Origin: Candidatus Flexifilum affinis
GTDB taxonomy: Bacteria > Chloroflexota > Anaerolineae > Aggregatilineales > Phototrophicaceae
DNA: 19,292 bases
Reading direction: 5' to 3'
Assembly (NCBI GenBank): GCA_016713325.1
Contig: JADJPJ010000073.1
Coordinates: forward strand, 1-19,292
In this document: piece by piece, positions 9,006 to 17,484 of the stretch
How the letters are laid out: each line of letters starts with the position of its first letter
Numbering within the stretch: the stretch's first letter is position 1
Program-made: the position numbers and the translations under genes
Notes under the pieces: generated by a model
Database searches by the model: none
What the model was told of the DNA's origin: nothing
Seen by the model: the letters and a program-made list of their open reading frames with translations, nothing else

Positions 9006-9363
9006 ATCCTCCCCTGTCGTCGCTCAGACCGGCGCTCAGGACGCGCATCACCTCCAGCGCGGTCTCACGATCCTGGCGACGCTTCAGGCGATGAAAATGG
9101 TCGAGCAGCAGCCGGTCATCATCGTCCGGCTGGAGATCACCTGAAAAGAAGTACAGGATGGGGACGCCAAGAGCACGCGCAAGTTTCGGCACTTCCGTAA
9201 CTGCGATGCGTCGCTTCCCATTCTCATATTCTGAAACAGCACGCTGATCGCGGGAGATTAGGTCGGCAAGTTGTTCCTGCGACAGTCCGCGCTTCTCTCG
9301 GGCTTGTTTGATCTGAATTCCAAGTTCGGCAGGATCCACAACTGAGTTATCCGTTTTTCGCAT
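8989..9363 (-). CDS. XRE-family transcriptional regulator
   Basis: 124 residues, intact. The N-terminal helix-turn-helix is clear: ELGIQIKQAREKRGLSQEQL (residues 13-32), ADLISRDQRAVSEYENGKRR (33-52), then VTEVPKLARALGVPILYFFS. The rest (DDDDRLLLDHFHRLKRRQDR) is a charged helix such as is used for dimerisation; no peptidase or cupin domain follows. It is thus a small DNA-binding repressor-type protein. A matching inverted repeat lies 41-97 bases upstream and could be its operator. Its 3' end overlaps the convergent sigma-like gene. No Shine-Dalgarno sequence is visible before the ATG. Confidence 0.93.
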   Translation of the reverse strand: MRKTDNSVVDPAELGIQIKQAREKRGLSQEQLADLISRDQRAVSEYENGKRRIAVTEVPKLARALGVPILYFFSGDLQPDDDDRLLLDHFHRLKRRQDRETALEVMRVLSAGLSDDRGGSTADP

Positions 9364-9403
9364 AGGTTTATTGCAATAGTAGAAAAACGGGTATATTGTG
9401 TCT

Positions 9404-9460
9404 AATGTACTTGCACAGTTGATTGATGCTCAAATCGAATAATTCCCTTGCGAGTACATT
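9404..9460. promoter_or_regulatory. Inverted repeat upstream of the XRE gene, candidate autoregulatory operator
   Basis: AATGTACTTGC (9404-9414) and GCGAGTACATT (9450-9460) are inverted copies matching at 10 of 11 positions with a 35-base spacer. On the minus strand the left arm supplies TACATT, a fair -10 box, with TTGAGC (9434-9429) 19 bases upstream as a weak -35. A repressor bound to both arms would cover this promoter. This is inference; only the repeat itself is seen. Confidence 0.45.
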
Positions 9461-9564
9461 CTCGTTCTGCGTTCCGGGCCAAGGGAGAACCCCATGCGTA
9501 GCGGTGGCGGCGGCACCTAACACACCATTGTGGCAGGGCAGTCGCTGAGGCTCCTCTGCCCTCT

Positions 9565-10206
9565 TCACCACTCCCATCTCAGAATGTACGCCTCGAACAG
9601 GCGCGGTCTCTCGCTCGTCCATGTGAACCGCTGCCGTCCATCTGGCAGCACAGTCTTGTGCTCTGATCCCAGGCTCGTCGTTTTATCCATTTTCTGCTCA
9701 ATCAGTGTCACTCGCCTCGGCATTTGCCGCCCAGGAATGATCAGGCTGAAAGAGAAATGACGGGTGCGATGGTCGACCTCCACCTGGAATTCCTCGACTG
9801 CGGCCGTGAATCCATCTCTAATCGCCCGTTCAATTTGCAGAGTTTCAACGTCGCCTCGACTCTTGGTCGAGCGCAACGAGATCAGAATATTGTAACGATG
9901 CCCTTCTCGATAGCGGTCGACCTCAATCCCAGGTGAGCAGCGATACTGAGCGAAGATGTCGCCATCGCCCCATGCCGTATCTTGATACGCAATGATGTTG
10001 TCCTGGATAAACCGAACGACCTGCCGTTTTCGATAGATGGCCTTTCTGCCCCTCGTATCCTGGAGTTCAAGCTCAGCCTCATACGAAATGACTTCGTATA
10101 TGCCGGGTAGTCTCGTAATCAGGGGAATGTGCTGGACGATGTCGAAAGCAAGATCGATTAGGACAGTGCGGTTACGCAGAAGAAGATCAAGAATTGCTGG
10201 GATCAT
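9565..10206 (-). CDS. Conserved-looking protein of unknown function (213 aa)
   Basis: Intact frame, starting at the ATG at 10206 (a TTG nine bases further up is less likely). After an N-terminal helical segment (MIPAILDLLLRNRTVLIDLA) the protein is mainly beta-type with regularly charged strands: YEVISYEAELELQDTRGRKA, RQVVRFIQDNIIAYQDTAWG, HRYNILISLRSTKSRGDVET, DHRTRHFSFSLIIPGR, and a tail RPRLFEAYILRWEW. I recall the 'RFxQDNIIAxQDxAWGDG' and 'RPRLFExYxLRWEW' stretches from unannotated bacterial proteins but cannot name a domain. No signal peptide and no catalytic motif is evident. It precedes the XRE gene on the same strand with a 201-base gap, so the two are probably separate units. Confidence 0.75.
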   Translation of the reverse strand: MIPAILDLLLRNRTVLIDLAFDIVQHIPLITRLPGIYEVISYEAELELQDTRGRKAIYRKRQVVRFIQDNIIAYQDTAWGDGDIFAQYRCSPGIEVDRYREGHRYNILISLRSTKSRGDVETLQIERAIRDGFTAAVEEFQVEVDHRTRHFSFSLIIPGRQMPRRVTLIEQKMDKTTSLGSEHKTVLPDGRQRFTWTSERPRLFEAYILRWEW

Positions 10207-10214
10207 ATTATTCA

Positions 10215-10220
10215 ATTATA
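10215..10220 (-). promoter_or_regulatory. Consensus -10 box close to the start codon of the 213-aa protein
   Basis: TATAAT on the minus strand within an AT-rich patch, only 8 bases before the ATG at 10206. This spacing would give a leaderless or nearly leaderless transcript. No good -35 or ribosome binding site is seen. The 79-base gap up to the recombinase remnant holds nothing else. Confidence 0.45.
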
Positions 10221-10294
10221 TATCATACAGAACCACGTTTCAGTCACGCGCTCGCGACCATTTTATGCTCCATGACTTTCTTCTTCGGCCAGCT

Positions 10295-10925
10295 CTACTG
10301 AGGCTGACCCGGTCGGACGTTGTGCTGCACGAAATACTTGAACGTGTTGTACGTCGCGGGCTGCGCAAGCTGCGGATTGATGAGCTTCATGATTGCACTA
10401 ATCGACAGCCCGAACTTCCTGTACGTCACGATCTGCTCGGAAAATGGTGTCAGAACGAGCCTCTCTTGTTCCGACTCCCCTTCGGTCTGCCAAGGACCTT
10501 CCCCTGCGCTCTGGCGGCTGCCAGACCCTGCCTGGTGCGCAGCGAGATGTAGTCGCGCTCTGCTTCCGCGAAGTAGCTGTAGATTGCCAGCAGAAGCTTT
10601 CCGTGCGCCGCTGGTCGACAGCTCTGGCTGCCTCACGAATGTGATGCGAATACCCTTGTCGCTCAGCGAGTTAATGATGTTGAGCGTCTCAAGCATGTTT
10701 CGCCCCAGGCGAGAAAGCTCCGCAACCAGAAGGTGATCGCCGTCGCTCAGGATGCTGAGGAGTTCATCGATCCTGCGCTCCCTGGCGTTTTTCGAGAGGA
10801 AACCTCTACTTCAATGAACTGGTCAATGACGATGCGCTGCTGCTGGGCGTATTCAAGCAGCAGGTGCTTCTGTTTGACAGGTCCTGTTCATCGGTACTGA
10901 CGCGAATGTATCCCAAAGTGAGCAT
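10295..10925 (-). pseudogene. Serine recombinase (resolvase/invertase family), frameshifted
   Basis: Starts MLTLGYIRVSTDEQDLS, with the nucleophile Ser in the YIRVST motif. After a frame shift it continues KQKHLLLEYAQQQRIVIDQF, then ELLSILSDGDHLLVAELSRL and GRNMLETLNIINSLSDKGIR, the catalytic core of small serine recombinases. After the next shift the other frame gives AIYSYFAEAERDYISLRTRQ and GLAAARAQGKVLGRPKG, then a last shift to LTPFSEQIVTYRKFGLSISA and TYNTFKYFVQH, the C-terminal helix-turn-helix. Repaired length is about 210 residues, normal for a Tn3-type resolvase or DNA invertase. At least three indels. No crossover site pair was recognised next to it, so its role (element resolution or inversion) is open. 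Confidence 0.85.
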
Positions 10926-11171
10926 GGTGAGTTGATGTGTTGCAAGGAAAACGTCACCTTGCCATCATTATTCACTCACCCTGAGCGGAGAAAGTCAACC
11001 GGTTGTTGTGCGAAAGACGGACAGAAGTAAGGAACGTTTCTGTTCGACACGAGCACGTCCGCAGGATCATCGAGGACATCGAGCGCTTGCTCGGTGGATG
11101 CGGCAAAGCGAAGTATACTGGTGGATAGTGCGTTATGCGCACACACGCTTCGCTGCTAGCCGTACCTTCGG
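10926..11171. other. Divergent intergenic region between recombinase and STAND gene
   Basis: It contains a plus-strand frame ending EHVRRIIEDIERLLGGCGKA KYTGG-stop near 11129, whose tail looks helical, but it has no supported start or family. GTATACT near 11113-11120 may be a -10 element for the STAND gene; the best -35 candidate (TTGCTC) is spaced 21 bases, which is poor. Confidence 0.3.
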
Positions 11172-14100
11172 ATGTCGCCCATGACGAAAAAGCCAACCAT
11201 TCGTGTGTTCCTGTCCTCTCCCAGCGATGTCAGCCATGAACGCGGGAAAGTCCGCGACATTCTAGGCGAACTCAGGAAAGACCCTCTCTATCGAGAGATG
11301 ATGGAGATCGAGATCATTGCCTGGGACGACCCTGATGCCGATGTTCTGATGCCCGCGACCTCCGACCCGCAGGCGGCCATTGACGCAGGTATGCCCCGCC
11401 CATCGGAGTGCGCAATCGTGATTGTGATCTTCTGGGGCGCATGGGTTCCCAGCTGAACGACAAGTACAGTAAGCCCGACGGCACGCCCTACTGGTCCGGC
11501 ACCGATTGGGAATACTGGGATGCCGTGCGCGGATACGAGGCCAACAGAAATGGTCTGCCGATTGTCTACGTGTATCGGCGGATGGATGAGCCGCCGGACC
11601 CGAGTCCGCGTCGCGGCCAGAGCAGGGCCGAAGCCTATATCGAGCATGGGACCCAGCTACAGCGAGTCGAGGAATTCTTCGGCCAGTTTCGTGACGCGAA
11701 AACAGGTGCGTTCAAGGGGTACTTCTTCGAATATGAGACGCTAGACGGCTTCGTTGACCTGGCGAAGAAGCATGTACGCACGCTGCTAAACGGCGCGCAT
11801 GGACGGGCGCCAGGCGCGACGAAGACCCAGACCGATGGGACAGACAAACAGAACGCACTGGAATGGGAACCAGCGACGCAAGGCTCCCCGTTCCCGGGCC
11901 TTAAGTCCTTCGAGGAACGCCATGAGCCGGTCTATTTTGGGCGTTCCCGTGAAGTGGCCGCCGTCCTGAAACGTATGGCGACGAACCGCATCGAGGTGAT
12001 CGTCGGCGCGTCCGGCAGCGGCAAGTCGTCGTTGGTGAAGGCCGGGGTGCTGCCCAAGCTGCGAGACAACGCCATGCCACCAAGCGCGCGATGGCATCGT
12101 GTGCTGATGCGCCCGACGGCGAATCCCTTCCTCGCGCTGGCCGAAGCCCTCATCGACGGCATCCCAGGGTTGAAAGGCGACGCGGTTCGATTTGTCGAAC
12201 GCTGTGAGACGCTTGCCGAGACTCTGCGGGCCGCGCCTGGCAACCTGGAGCGCACCCTGCGCGGTGTTCTGGGTTCGGGCGAGGAAGTCGTCCTTTCATC
12301 GACCAGTTCGAGGAACTCTTCACGCTTGCGGAGCCGGACAGCATGGCGTTCATCGCGCTCCTGACGACTCGCTCGGTCCATGTACGGGTGATTCTCACGA
12401 TACGCTCCGATTTCTACGAGACGCTCCTGCCGCACCTGGAAGAAGAATTGCGTGCGAGCAGCTTCACGCTCGCCAGGCCCTCACAACTGGCCCTGCTGGA
12501 CATGGTCAGCCGTCCGGCGGAAGTGGCTGGACTGACCTTCGAGGAGGGGCTGGCTGAACGGATTGTAGAAGAGGCCGGCACGGATACCGGTTCGCTGGCG
12601 TTGATCGCCTACACACTGGACGAGCTGTACGAGGCCAGCCGGGCGCGCGTCATCCAAACGCTCACCCACGCGGACTACGACATGCTGGGCGGTGTGCAAA
12701 AGGTCATCGGGACACGGGCAGAGCAGGTCTTCGGGGACTGAAACTCGCTGAAGCCGAAAAGACGCTCCAGCGTGTATTCCATGCACTGGTCACCGTAGAT
12801 GACCGGAGCACGCGCCAGACGGCGAACCAGCAGGAGTTTGCCGGGGACCCCGAAGCGGAGCGGCTGATTGATGCCTTCATCGATGCGCGGTTGTTCACCT
12901 CCGACAAGGGCCAACTGGACGTAGCGCACGAAGCGCTGCTACGCGAATGGCCGATGCTGGCGGAGTGGATCACGCGCACTAAGGATGACCGGGGCCAACT
13001 GCGACTCGTCGAGCGCGAAGCCGAGGAATGGGACAAGCGCGGTCGCGGGTTCGTGCCCCCGCCGGAACGGTTGCAGCCTATCTATACTGTCTTGCAGCGG
13101 TTGAACGTGACCAAATCCGAACTGCGCCCTGTCCTTCGCGATTACCTGTACCCTCAGGCGATGCTGCTGGCCGAACTGGACAGGCCAGAAACCGACGAGA
13201 GGCGCCGTCTGCGCATCGGGGATGACCTCGACCTGCTCGATGACCCTCGCGAGGGCGTCGGCGTGAAAGAGGGTATGCCGGATATGGTATGGCTGCCCGT
13301 TGAAGTCTCGTCAGACGCTGTGACGATCGAGACGCATGAAAGCGATATTGGGCCATTGGTTATTCAGCCGTTCTTCATCGCCAGGTATCAGGTGACCTAT
13401 GCTCAGTATCAGGCGTTCGTCGACGCGGAGGATGGCTTCGCTAATCCCGAATGGTGGCAGGACTTCCCCGAAGATTATCGCCCACAGGCGCTGAGAGACC
13501 CGCGCGGCCCCAATGACAACAATCCCCGCGATTCGGTCTCCTGGTATCAGAGCGTGGCGTTTGCCCGTTGGATGGATTTCCGATATCGCGAGACAGGGCT
13601 GCTGGCATCGTGGGTAGCGAATCTGCCTATCTCCCTCAGGGAGTTAGGGCTGGGCGATGAGGGCAAATGGCAGATTCGCCTGCCAACGGAATGGGAGTGG
13701 CAGTGGGCGGCGCAAGGGGGCGCGGAGCAAGGTGAATACCCCTGGGGCGGTTGGCAAAAAGGTATGGCGAACACATCCGAGTCCGGTTTGGGGCGTGCGA
13801 TTGCTGTGGGCATGTACCCCCATGGCGCGGCAAATTGTGGTGCGCTGGACATGGTCGGAAACCTGATGGAGTGGTGCCAGAACGATAGAGATGACCCAAC
13901 GATTGTAGATGGTTATCGTAACCGTAATAGCAAGGTGCTGCGGGGCGGTTCGTTCTTCAACGATCAGAACTATGGGCGCGCGGCGTCCCGCCACAACAAC
14001 TCCTCGGACCGCAGGCACGACTATTTCGGTTTGCGGTTGGTGTTGGCTGCCCTATATGCGCACACTAAACTCTGTCGGCAGCTTGTCCGCCGCGCTCTGA

Positions 14101-14219
14101 CCTCTCAATCTCTGGCGTTACAAGCAACTTGCAGGCTTGTCCAGCGCCATTTTGTCCGACGCGAGGTGGCTTGTCCTCTAATGCGACTGCTCGTTTGCTC
14201 CTGGCAGACTCCCCAGTAG
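11172..14219 (+). pseudogene. STAND NTPase with N-terminal DUF4062 and C-terminal FGE-sulfatase domain; three single-base frameshifts
   Basis: Starts at 11172 or, two codons on, at 11181 (MTKKPTIRVFLSSPSDVSHE). Residues 1-95 are DUF4062, a TIR-like module. After a linker, EVIVGASGSGKSSLVKAG (about 11993-12045) is Walker A, LFIDQFEELF (about 12290-12318) Walker B and ILTIRSDFYETLL the following sensor strand: an nSTAND1-type ATPase. DVAHEALLREWPML closes that module. From about 13280 comes an FGE-sulfatase/C-type-lectin fold: FFIARYQVTYAQYQAFV, IRLPTEWEWQWAAQGG, MVGNLMEWCQND and KVLRGGSFF. Three breaks (GGGG 11434-11437, TTT 12294-12296, GGGG 12733-12736) are each healed by one extra base in the run, so the gene may be intact. 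Repaired length is about 1015 residues. Such proteins act as conflict sensors, with FGE as likely ligand-recognition end. About 55 residues after LRLVLAAL look non-homologous, perhaps a lost stop. Confidence 0.9.
13941..14040 (+). other. Variable-region-like end of the FGE domain (candidate DGR target)
   Basis: The segment encodes GGSFFNDQNYGRAASRHNNS and then SDRRHDYFGLRLV. Where diversity-generating retroelement targets have adenine-rich AAC/AAT codons, this stretch has TTC, TTC, AAC, GAT, AAC, TAT, CAC, AAC, AAC, TCC, GAC, CAC, GAC, TAT and TTC: codons that all end in C or T and differ from AAY only at the first two positions. That is what adenine mutagenesis of AAY codons yields. No reverse transcriptase or template repeat is in the window, and ordinary FGE domains have a similar 'GGSW...R.A.R....P..R....GFR' end, so this is a candidate only. 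Confidence 0.4.
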
Positions 14220-14717
14220 CCCAGCAACAAACGCCTCCATCAACGGGCTGCGGAAGGCGCTGCCCGACACGTCTTGCCCGACATCCTGTTCTTCCATACC
14301 CGCCAATCTGCCGCTGCGATCACGCTTCATCTCAAACACGACCCCATCCTGCGTCACAGATCGCACAGCGTAGCGCGCGACGATCAGCACTTCCTTTCGC
14401 TGCGGATGTTTGGAAGGTGGAATGAAGCCTGTGTCGCTCGAAGTGCCTGTACTCATCCAGGCTTCGGAAATGAAGAAAGCCTGTTGCAGGACGCCAACAA
14501 CCCCGGTGCGGGCAATCATGATGCCCCGAACATACATCTGCACTAACCTCGCTTCGTGTGCCTCGGCCATCTTCTCGATTTGCGTGAAGAGTGTCTGCAA
14601 CCCGTCTTCTACAATCAACGTAGGAACGTGGTATCCAAAGCGTAATGTCGTTTCGCGTGCCTGCTCGGCAACCGCTTCAAGGGTCAGGGTGGTTCGTTTT
14701 CGGTTTTCGTTTGCCAT
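14178..14717 (-). CDS. Unknown protein, last gene of the conjugation-type operon
   Basis: 179 residues from the ATG at 14717 (MANENRKRTTLTLEAVAEQA), which lies 7 bases after the stop of the DUF2958 gene with CAGGA in between; a longer frame upstream to 14804 would overlap that gene. The sequence reads RETTLRFGYHVPTLIVEDG, IEKMAEAHEARLVQMYVRG and RKEVLIVARYAVRSVTQDGV. The mix of short strands and one helix suggests a small alpha/beta protein; no motif, signal or membrane segment is visible and I know no family. Its 3' end overlaps the convergent STAND gene by 42 bases. Intact frame and tight spacing support a real gene. Confidence 0.75.
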   Translation of the reverse strand: MANENRKRTTLTLEAVAEQARETTLRFGYHVPTLIVEDGLQTLFTQIEKMAEAHEARLVQMYVRGIMIARTGVVGVLQQAFFISEAWMSTGTSSDTGFIPPSKHPQRKEVLIVARYAVRSVTQDGVVFEMKRDRSGRLAGMEEQDVGQDVSGSAFRSPLMEAFVAGLLGSLPGANEQSH

Positions 14718-14724
14718 ATCCTGA

Positions 14725-15483
14725 TCACATGGCACCACGCTCTGGGCGATGGCGCCGATACAACGCTCCCAGCGTTGTCGACTGGAAATACAGGTCGCGC
14801 TCAATGGGCAGGTTCAACCCGCCGCCAACAGCACTGAGTTCGGACAGGCTGAACGAGCCGAACTCGACTTCATATCCAATGACCAATCCATAGAAGATGT
14901 CCTCTCCATCAAACGCGGCGGCATACCACGTCCAATTGGAGTCTGGCGCGAAGTACTTGACCGTCGCGACGGCATTCATTCCAAGCTGCTCAATGGTGAT
15001 GAGTGGAGGCAGGTTCGCGCGGATTTCGTCATTCATGAGAATTTGTCCAGGATGGATCGGGGTTTCAACCGCCTCTGTCAGGCGTTCGACATTGGCGATG
15101 ACCGGCTCGTCGTCATAGGTCAGGGTGTAACGCTCATCAGGTTCAGCTCCCCATACGTCGAGCTGGTTCGCTCCCCTGGCGCGCACCGCATAGCCGCACA
15201 CTTCGGCGATTTCCTGGGCGCGCACTGCCGCCTGGTCGCGTGTGGCGCGCAGCGGCAGGTCCATCTCGCCGAAGAGATGTATCACCGCCTGTTCCTCTGA
15301 GCCAGCTTCCCAAAGCGGGAACTCCTCTCCGGAGGGAAACGCAATCATCGCATACTTCAAACCTTCCGTTCGTGCGCCGCGATAGACGCGGGCGAGCGCG
15401 TCGCCATCAAGGAAGAACAGCCCCTGGATCGGGAAATCCGGCAGATCAAATGCCGTTTGTTCCGCTTTCTCCTTCCAACTCAT
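14725..15483 (-). CDS. DUF2958 domain protein
   Basis: 252 residues, intact. The C-terminal half is a good DUF2958 match: MNDEIRANLPPLITIEQLGM, VKYFAPDSNWTWYAAAFDGE, DIFYGLVIGYEVEFGSFSLS, then LPIERDLYF. DUF2958 proteins are common on plasmids and integrative elements; their function is unknown. The N-terminal 130 residues (DFPIQGLFFLDGDALARVYR, EGLKYAMIAFPSGEEFPLWE) are an additional domain I do not recognise, so this is a fusion compared with the usual protein of about 110 residues. Start is set by AAAGGA 3 bases before the ATG. Sits between two other operon genes. Confidence 0.85.
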   Translation of the reverse strand: MSWKEKAEQTAFDLPDFPIQGLFFLDGDALARVYRGARTEGLKYAMIAFPSGEEFPLWEAGSEEQAVIHLFGEMDLPLRATRDQAAVRAQEIAEVCGYAVRARGANQLDVWGAEPDERYTLTYDDEPVIANVERLTEAVETPIHPGQILMNDEIRANLPPLITIEQLGMNAVATVKYFAPDSNWTWYAAAFDGEDIFYGLVIGYEVEFGSFSLSELSAVGGGLNLPIERDLYFQSTTLGALYRRHRPERGAM

Positions 15484-15486
15484 ATG

Positions 15487-15492
15487 TCCTTT
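15487..15492 (-). promoter_or_regulatory. Ribosome binding site of the DUF2958 gene
   Basis: AAAGGA on the minus strand, placed directly after the stop codon (15495-15493) of the upstream gene and 3 bases before the ATG at 15483. It decides the start and indicates coupled translation. Confidence 0.6.
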
Positions 15493-16021
15493 CTATGCGT
15501 CGTCATCGTCGCCGAGTAATCCTGACAGCAGGTCGCTGCGCTCAAGGTCTTCAAGTTCTGTGAGCGCGCCATCCTCGTCGGTCAGGTCGGCCAGGAGCGC
15601 GAAGAGCATTGCGCGCTTCGAGGAGCAGCGTCGTCCGCTTCGCTCTCGGACCTCCATGCGCCGCTCGGCAACCTGCCGCGCTGCTTCCGCGTTTGATATG
15701 ACCGTCGCCTGCTCTACGACGGAGTGGAGTCGTTTCGTACCAGCGCCAAGTATCGGTGAGCCACTGTTCCCGCTGTTCGTGTAAGCCAAGTCCCCAGAAG
15801 GTGATAAAGGTCCGGTGGCCATCGACCTCACGGCCCAGAGTCACGAACAGGAACTCGCCAAAGGAGTTGGTGGACAGGCTAACGCTGTGGACTCGTGTGC
15901 CAGGGTCGTCGAGGAACTGCCTGAGTCTGCGGTCGCTCACCGAAGAGAACAGGGACTCGTTTTCGGTCAGACCGAAGCGTTCGGATGCGCGAGGCGGTTG
16001 TGGCTGGGGTGCTTCTTTTGG
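15493..16021 (-). pseudogene. Unknown protein, one frameshift, with acidic C-terminus
   Basis: Starts MPKEAPQPQPPRASERFGLT at 16021 with GGGGAG 6-11 bases upstream. The folded part reads SLFSSVSDRRLRQFLDDPGT, VHSVSLSTNSFGEFLFVTLG and FWGLGLHEQREQWLTDTWRW. Near 15725 the frame shifts; the tail continues VVEQATVISNAEAARQVAER, then a basic segment and the very acidic end DEDGALTELEDLERSDLLSG and LLGDDDDA. About 176 residues when repaired. I know no family. Position immediately downstream of the coupling ATPase (36-base gap) suggests a role connected with conjugation or element maintenance. Confidence 0.65.
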
Positions 16022-16057
16022 CATGGGTACTCCCCAGCCTATCACAAGCGCCTGCCA

Positions 16058-17472
16058 TCAGTAAATCGGCTCATAGAACTCCCCGGTCGCGTTGCCCGGG
16101 ACGGGTACGAACAAGCTCCGGAGTTCGGCGTTGACGATACTGACCGGACGTCCAAAGCGCCTTAGAGAAGCCAGCTTGAAACGCTCGACGACATGCTGAG
16201 GTGCGTTCGCGTGAATGGCCAGCGTCCATATTCGCCGCGTCCGACCGTCATCCGTCTTGACCATCGCTTGGCGACGGCGCTGGCGGTTGAGAAACGCCGC
16301 CCAGAGATAATCCTGCTCGGAGAGAGATTGGTAGAGCGGATATTGAACCTCGGTGCGCGGGGCATGTTTGATCGCCTCCGGATCGCTGTTGCCCAGACCC
16401 AGGAATTCGCCGAAAACCAGTGCATCCTGCTCGGCTACCCCATGATGACCTTTGGTCGCGACATTGCCAAGGACGCTGCCGCGCATCCGTTCGACAGCTG
16501 GCAAGTATCTGTGGCTGAGCGTGATGTGCAGTCCCATTTTCCGCGCTGCCGACAGAATCCTGCTCAGCGACTTCACGCCGCCTCTGTCCCCGCCTTCGGC
16601 TACGAAGTTCGCGAACTCGTCGATGACCAGGTAAAACGGCCTCCTGTCGCGCGGGGCACGTCGGCGCGTGACATTGCTGCCTGTTCGATGAAGCAGACCA
16701 TCAGGCTTCCGAGCAGTCGCTGCGTTTCCTCGGAGCAGTGTCCGACGTCCACGAGAACGATAGCCGTTGTCCATCAGGGGCGCGCCAGTCGATACCGTCC
16801 TGCCGCTGCCCCAGCATGGTGCGGATCCTCCGACCCAGGGTGAGCGCCGTGACTTTGTTGAGCGTGCCCTCAAGCATCCGGGGATCGCGCCAGCGGTCGA
16901 AGCGATCATGAAAGTAGATGGTCAGGTGTGGATCCCCTGCTTCCGCCAGCAAACCCTCCCGAAACTCGAAATCCGTCAGGAAGCGCGGGATGTCGACCAG
17001 CGTGCGTTTCGTCGCAATGAGCGTAAGGAGTGTGTGCTTGAGGAGATCGGTGAAGTGCGGGGCGGTACTGAGACTGTCTGCCCAGGTACGCTTGAACGCC
17101 TCTATGACGTTGTCGGCGATATCGGATGGTTTTCCCGGCACAGACAGGACGTTGAAGGGGATGGCGTAGTCGGGGCTGGACGGATTGATGTAGATCAGCC
17201 GGTGACTGACCCGATTCAGTCGTCCCTGATTGTGGAGGAGCGCCAGCAGGTCGCTGCACAGGTCAGAATGTGGATCGATGACGGCGCAACCCCGTCCGGC
17301 GGCAATATCCTGCGCGAGAATGCTGATGAGCAGGGAACTCTTCCCCATTCCAGTACGTCCGACGACATAGACATGCCGGGTGCGCTCCTGAGGCGAAATG
17401 CGAACCGGAGGTGAAAGGGATGCCAGAAATGGGAAGGGTTGTTCCCAATACCAGCCCTTCGCGTACAAACAT
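16058..17472 (-). pseudogene. Type IV coupling protein (VirD4/TraG-like conjugative ATPase), frameshifted
   Basis: Couples the relaxosome to the transfer channel at the inner membrane. The likely start is the ATG at 17472 (MFVREGLVLGTTLPISGIPF); after a shift near 17400 the frame reads VRISPQERTRHVYVVGRTGM and GKSSLLISILAQDIAAGRG (Walker A at about 17360-17337), CAVIDPHSDL, PFNVLSVPGKPSDIADNVIE and LEGTLNKVTALTLGRRIRTM. Two more shifts near 16770-16640 lead to LVDVGHCSEETQRLLGSLMV and then FYLVIDEFANFV (Walker B, about 16627) and SLSRILSAARKMGLHITLSH, the TraG C-terminal signature. No transmembrane N-terminus is present, unlike classical VirD4; this soluble form is known for actinobacterial and Chloroflexota-type elements. 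Repaired length about 470 residues. The longer frame from 17552 overlaps the upstream small gene and is less likely. Confidence 0.85.
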
Positions 17473-17484
17473 AGGCAGGTGTCG

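Noticed and set aside
9368..9622. Minus-strand frame of 84 codons between the 213-aa gene and the XRE gene
   Set aside because: It overlaps the end of the 213-aa gene, covers the inverted repeat and promoter region, and has no recognisable sequence character.
12481..13356. Minus-strand frames of about 100 residues over the STAND gene
   Set aside because: They are antisense to conserved STAND/FGE coding sequence and have no start signals or homology.
13941..14425. A nearby template repeat or reverse transcriptase for the DGR-like region
   Set aside because: I looked downstream and on both strands for an adenine-rich near-copy and for YxDD-type reverse transcriptase motifs and found none.
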